Source: Rhizobium giardinii bv. giardinii H152
Lineage (GTDB): Bacteria; Pseudomonadota; Alphaproteobacteria; Rhizobiales; Rhizobiaceae
Assembly: GCF_000379605.1 (NCBI RefSeq)
Contig: NZ_KB902702.1
Location: forward strand, 1 to 35,877
Length of the DNA: 35,877 bases
Direction: 5' to 3'
The notes below the pieces were generated by a model. That model saw nothing but the letters and a program-made list of their open reading frames with translations. It did not search any database and was not told the DNA's origin. Within the stretch, counting starts at the first letter, position 1; each line of letters opens with the position of its first letter. A program made the translations under genes and the position numbers. Shown here piece by piece: positions 33,662-35,877 of the stretch.

Positions 33662-33973
33662 ATGGAAACGCCAAAAAGCACCGGCGGACGACCCGCTCAT
33701 CACCCCACTGCAATGCACCGGCGTCTTGTCCAGGTGCTTGCCGCTCAGGGCGTTCCGCAACGGGAAATCTGTCGCGTCCTCGAAATCGACGAAAAGACGT
33801 TGCGGAGGCACTTTAGGCATGAGCTGGACATAGGCTCGGCGAAGCTCGAAGCCGCGCTCGTCCTGCATCTTTATCAACTTGCCGGTGGTGGTGATGACGT
33901 GGCATTACGGGCGATCAAGTTTGCGTTGCAGGCGCGGTTCGGCTGGTCGCCATATGCCCCGCAACCGTGCTGA
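33662..33973 (+). CDS. Phage-type HTH protein, small-terminase-like
   Basis: A 103-residue protein. A basic N terminus (STGGRPAHHPTAMHRRLVQV) leads into a helix-turn-helix, GVPQREICRVLEIDEKTLRR, and then HFRHELDIGSAKLEAALVLH and a final Trp-containing FALQARFGWSP. The sequence HF.ELD.G.AKAEAA...L...A ending K.R.GW is known to me from small phage DNA-binding proteins encoded near terminase or packaging genes. A terS-like recognition role is possible but no large terminase follows. The ATG is the only plausible start; GGAGG is 15 nt upstream, longer than ideal. Confidence 0.68.
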   Translation: METPKSTGGRPAHHPTAMHRRLVQVLAAQGVPQREICRVLEIDEKTLRRHFRHELDIGSAKLEAALVLHLYQLAGGGDDVALRAIKFALQARFGWSPYAPQPC

Positions 33974-34043
33974 TCGATATTCTAAGCGTTTTTCGTCATG
34001 TCGTTCTTCCTCAACCTGGCGCGTGCAGAGTGTGGGAGAGAAA

Positions 34044-34061
34044 GGGCGCCCGAAGGCGCCC
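34044..34061 (-). terminator. Intrinsic terminator of the minus-strand gene pair
   Basis: Read on the minus strand: GGGCGCC-TTCG-GGCGCCC followed by TTTCTCTC. A perfect 7-bp stem with a stable TTCG tetraloop, 36 bases past the stop at 34097. Confidence 0.8.
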
Positions 34062-34096
34062 CAGGTCTGTCATGCGGGCATATAATCGACCGCCGA

Positions 34097-34453
34097 TTAG
34101 ATTTTGTCAGAGACTTCGTTCCACACCTGCTGGGCTCCTTCGATAACCCAGCAAAGTTGATCGCGGGACGGCCAGCGTGTTGCGTCACCGGTTAATAACT
34201 CCGCCAATTCGGGCATCGAATACCCATCAGGGTCTTGGTATATCGCTTCGTAAAGCGCCTTAAGAAGTGTTTCAGCGTCTGGATAGAGCCGCGGCTCTCT
34301 ATCGAGTTGGCCCGCTAGTTCGGCCACCCTTTCCAGCTCGTCGTACTCGGCGGTTTCCATCGCCCATTCACGCCCGTCCTTGACCCATTCGGGGCGTTGC
34401 TCTTCCTCGACCTTCATCCTTGATGCCCGAAGGCGTTCAATGACCGTATTCAT
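34097..34453 (-). CDS. Unknown acidic 118-residue protein
   Basis: It starts at ATG 34453 with AGGAG 8 nt upstream on the minus strand. It is acidic and helical, with REWAMETAEYDELERVAELA and RLYPDAETLLKALYEAIYQD. No transmembrane segment and no motif I can name. It lies downstream of another small unknown gene on the same strand, with a hairpin between them and a strong terminator after it. The highly acidic character recalls small phage or island anti-host proteins, but there is no specific evidence. Confidence 0.6.
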   Translation of the reverse strand: MNTVIERLRASRMKVEEEQRPEWVKDGREWAMETAEYDELERVAELAGQLDREPRLYPDAETLLKALYEAIYQDPDGYSMPELAELLTGDATRWPSRDQLCWVIEGAQQVWNEVSDKI

Positions 34454-34488
34454 GTCATTATCTCCTGTTCATTGGGGGAAAGTTGAAG

Positions 34489-34511
34489 GGCGGCGGCGCG
34501 AGGCCGCCGCC
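34489..34511 (-). terminator. GC-rich hairpin between the two small minus-strand genes
   Basis: GGCGGCGGC (34489-34497) pairs perfectly with GCCGCCGCC (34503-34511), loop of 5. On the minus strand it follows the stop at 34516 and is followed by CTTCAACTTTCC. It could be a partial terminator. Confidence 0.5.
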
Positions 34512-34515
34512 TCTG

Positions 34516-34815
34516 TCAGTTAAGCATCGTTATCGTGGGCTCGCCCTGTTCGATCCGCATGTAAGCGGCTTCCGCATTCGCGCCGACGACCACGAGGGCT
34601 ATCGGCAGCTTGAAGCCGTTATCCTCTATACGTGAGGCGACAACTTCCGGCTTGAGACCGCCTTCTCCCGGCCAATAGGCCACGATATAGGCGCTCCCGT
34701 TGCTGGCCGCTGCGGTGACATAGAGCGGGCAGGCAAATCCTTCATCAACAACGCAGTGGCGAAGGAATTTGCCAAGATGCTCAGTCAGTTCTGTAGGGGT
34801 GGTGTCCTCGGACAT
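34516..34815 (-). CDS. Unknown 99-residue protein
   Basis: It starts at ATG 34815 with a near-ideal GAGGAGG upstream on the minus strand. The sequence has an alpha-beta character: TEHLGKFLRHCVVDEGFACP, LYVTAAASNGSAYIVAYWPG, then IALVVVGANAEAAYMRIEQG. I do not recognise a family with certainty, although similar unnamed rhizobial proteins exist. It is the first gene of a two-gene minus-strand set with 34097-34453. No signal peptide. Confidence 0.65.
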   Translation of the reverse strand: MSEDTTPTELTEHLGKFLRHCVVDEGFACPLYVTAAASNGSAYIVAYWPGEGGLKPEVVASRIEDNGFKLPIALVVVGANAEAAYMRIEQGEPTITMLN

Positions 34816-35181
34816 ACCAAAACCTCCTCAAGTGTTGAGTTTGAAGAGGCAGGTGGCCGTCCCCTGATCACGCTCGTCGGGCCGTCCTACCAGTCAGCTT
34901 TGCGATGCCTTGCCGCGACAATCGGAGAGAGGTGTGCCCTCGCTCTCGACGCCCCGTCGTCTGGGATCAGGTCGACGACGGAACTCGGTCTGCATCTGCG
35001 ACCTGTGCGAAACAATGCCACGGCAACCAAAGCTTGCCAACCCTTCGAAAAGGGGGGAAATAAAAAGTGACCGGAAACGCCACCATGGGGGCGCAGACGG
35101 TCCTATCCGCGCCGCGCTTATCTTTAACCTTGCCAAGGCGGAAATCGCGCTGACGGGGCGTCCAGGCGGCAAGCGTTGCCA
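34816..35181. other. Region of uncertain coding, possible coupled short gene
   Basis: Several overlapping frames exist here on both strands and none is convincing. The best candidate is a minus-strand frame from ATG 35182 to 34967 (71 codons, MATLAAWTPRQRDFRLGKVK...). Its start overlaps the stop of the next upstream gene as TAATG, suggesting coupling. Its composition (many Trp, Pro and Arg) is unlike a normal small protein and I recognise no family. The rest, up to the 34815 start, looks non-coding. Confidence 0.3.
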
Positions 35182-35715
35182 TTACCGCCGCGTAGTAGCT
35201 ATGCCCCACATTTCTGCGAGCTTATCGAGGCAGGCACGAAGGTCATTTGCCGCGGCGAGCTTGGCGCGTTTGCTGGCACCGGGCTGGACGACTTCGTGGA
35301 GAGAGAAGCCTTCGCCGCATATCCGGCATATCAGCCAGTAACCGTTATCACCGAGGACGCGGCGAGTGCGGCGTAGCTCGTCTGCCGCATTCATTTGCCG
35401 TTCCGTGATCGGATCGGAGCGCTTGCCACCATCTACATGCTCGCGGCCATAATCGATGGCCGACGCACCTTTGCCACCCATGGCTTCCCATAACGCCCTG
35501 AACTTGGTCGCGGCGGCAACCTGTGCGGCATCTATCTTGTTTCTCGACGCCAGCATGGTGATGGCGCTTTCGCGGATGTTGACCACGGCGTTGATGTGCT
35601 TGGGATTGGTGGGGTCGCCAGCATGGGCGCGGCTGTAGAACGGGTTTTCGACGGTCACGCCGCGCAATGATCGGTGTGGATCGGCGGTGGGTTTTCTTTT
35701 CGAGGGCGCGGGCAT
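35182..35715 (-). CDS. Unknown phage/island protein, possible DUF6456-like C terminus
   Basis: A 177-residue protein from ATG 35715 (MPAPSKRKPTADPHRS); a TTG at 35739 would add 8 residues. The first half is basic, with VENPFYSRAHAGDPTNPKHI and ESAITMLASRNKIDAAQVAA. The second half has ERQMNAADELRRTRRVLGDN, GYWLICRICGEGFSLHEVV and AANDLRACLDKLAEMWG. This second half resembles the helical C-terminal domain of proteins often labelled DUF6456 in alphaproteobacterial prophages; the match is by pattern and only moderate. The upstream region contains the phased GCTAGGCAA repeats also found before the integrase, so both may share a regulator, or this gene may encode it. Confidence 0.6.
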   Translation of the reverse strand: MPAPSKRKPTADPHRSLRGVTVENPFYSRAHAGDPTNPKHINAVVNIRESAITMLASRNKIDAAQVAAATKFRALWEAMGGKGASAIDYGREHVDGGKRSDPITERQMNAADELRRTRRVLGDNGYWLICRICGEGFSLHEVVQPGASKRAKLAAANDLRACLDKLAEMWGIATTRR

Positions 35716-35747
35716 GCTGCAAAGAATGCCAGATGACAAATTTCCAG

Positions 35748-35776
35748 GCTAGGCAACACGCTAGGCAAAATTAGGC
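35748..35776. repeat. 12-bp-phased GCTAGGCAA repeats at the right end
   Basis: GCTAGGCAA occurs at 35748 and 35760 (12 bp apart), with a degenerate TTAGGC at 35771. The first copy extends to GCTAGGCAACA, identical to 25000-25010. The array lies just upstream of the minus-strand gene starting at 35715. Confidence 0.6.
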
Positions 35777-35877
35777 GGAATTTATTTTAACAGTAAAAGC
35801 AAAATGTTATTGGCAGTAGGACGCCGGAAAATGGATCCCCTCCGTCCTTCTGGGGCGGGCGTGCCTGTGGGGCACAC

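Larger units (their letters stand above)
24841..35877. mobile_element. Integrated phage-satellite-like island (right end may extend beyond window)
   Basis: An integrase-led block of about 11 kb contains a P4-type integrase, an AlpA-like regulator, a Prim-Pol helicase, an iteron-like cluster, an SSB-tip protein, HTH proteins and one HK97-like capsid homologue, plus an Aur1/PAP2 membrane cargo gene. Genes are tightly packed with ATGA/GTGA overlaps, unlike the looser flanking chromosome. No portal, large terminase, protease or tail gene is seen. An 11-bp identity, GCTAGGCAACA, occurs at 25000-25010 and 35748-35758. Family assignments are established knowledge; calling the whole a satellite is inference. 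Confidence 0.7.

Noticed and set aside
34910..35341. 143-codon + strand frame near the right end
   Set aside because: It overlaps the better supported minus-strand gene 35182-35715, is very Arg/Pro-rich and has no ribosome site or motif.
24839..35832. CCGGAAAAT shared at 24839-24847 and 35824-35832 as att core
   Set aside because: A 9-bp match of common composition with unrelated flanks; weaker than the 11-bp GCTAGGCAACA identity. It is kept only as a remote alternative.

Overview
The window is high-GC chromosomal DNA from an alphaproteobacterium, most likely a member of the Rhizobiaceae (Rhizobium, Agrobacterium or Ensifer type). The main reasons are the gene content and order (acs, thermonuclease-like, DUF1674, htpX, rsmB, heparinase II/III-like, purH, giant NAD-glutamate dehydrogenase, pdxY, beta-carbonic anhydrase, mltB-like, asd, MHS transporter, PAP2, leuB) and palindromic intergenic repeats of the RIME type. 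Two near-perfect ParB/parS-like 16-mers (1473-1488 and 17013-17028) suggest that this stretch lies in the chromosomal segregation zone near oriC. I found no rRNA, tRNA or CRISPR array.

Region 1 (1 to about 24.6 kb) is ordinary core genome. It holds the C-terminal part of acetyl-CoA synthetase, a secreted SNase-fold protein with an SDHAF4-like gene, an htpX-rsmB pair overlapping by 4 nt, a heparinase-like gene, purH, an Atg22-like MFS permease downstream of the 1595-residue NAD-GDH, pdxY, a carbonic anhydrase, a lytic transglycosylase, asd, an MHS transporter with a large extra domain, a PAP2 phosphatase, leuB, a 58-residue secreted peptide missed by length cut-offs, and an alpha/beta hydrolase. 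Several clear intrinsic terminators separate units. At 23.25-23.47 kb a RIME-type repeat appears to be split by a 100-bp MITE-like insertion flanked by TA.

Region 2 (about 24.85 kb to the window end) is an integrated element. It starts with a P4-type tyrosine integrase and continues, mostly on the + strand, with an integrase-coupled unknown protein, an AlpA-like small regulator with an AT-hook-like tail, a Prim-Pol/DUF3631-type primase-helicase, an iteron-like cluster, a small protein ending in an SSB-like acidic tip, a poly-Asp HTH protein, a lone HK97-like major capsid homologue with two tiny followers, an Aur1/PAP2-type membrane protein (probable cargo), and a phage-type HTH protein. The right end carries minus-strand small genes and a possible phage regulatory or packaging protein.

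The island therefore combines integration, autonomous replication and a single capsid gene. No portal, large terminase, prohead protease or tail gene is visible. That is the pattern of a phage satellite (P4/PICI/cfPICI-like) rather than a complete prophage, though the right boundary may lie outside the window. An 11-bp identity (25000-25010 and 35748-35758), inside 12-bp-phased repeats, occurs at both ends of this roughly 10.75-kb segment. It could be a shared operator or an attachment core. This possible rhizobial satellite with its own putative origin and capsid is the most interesting content of the window.
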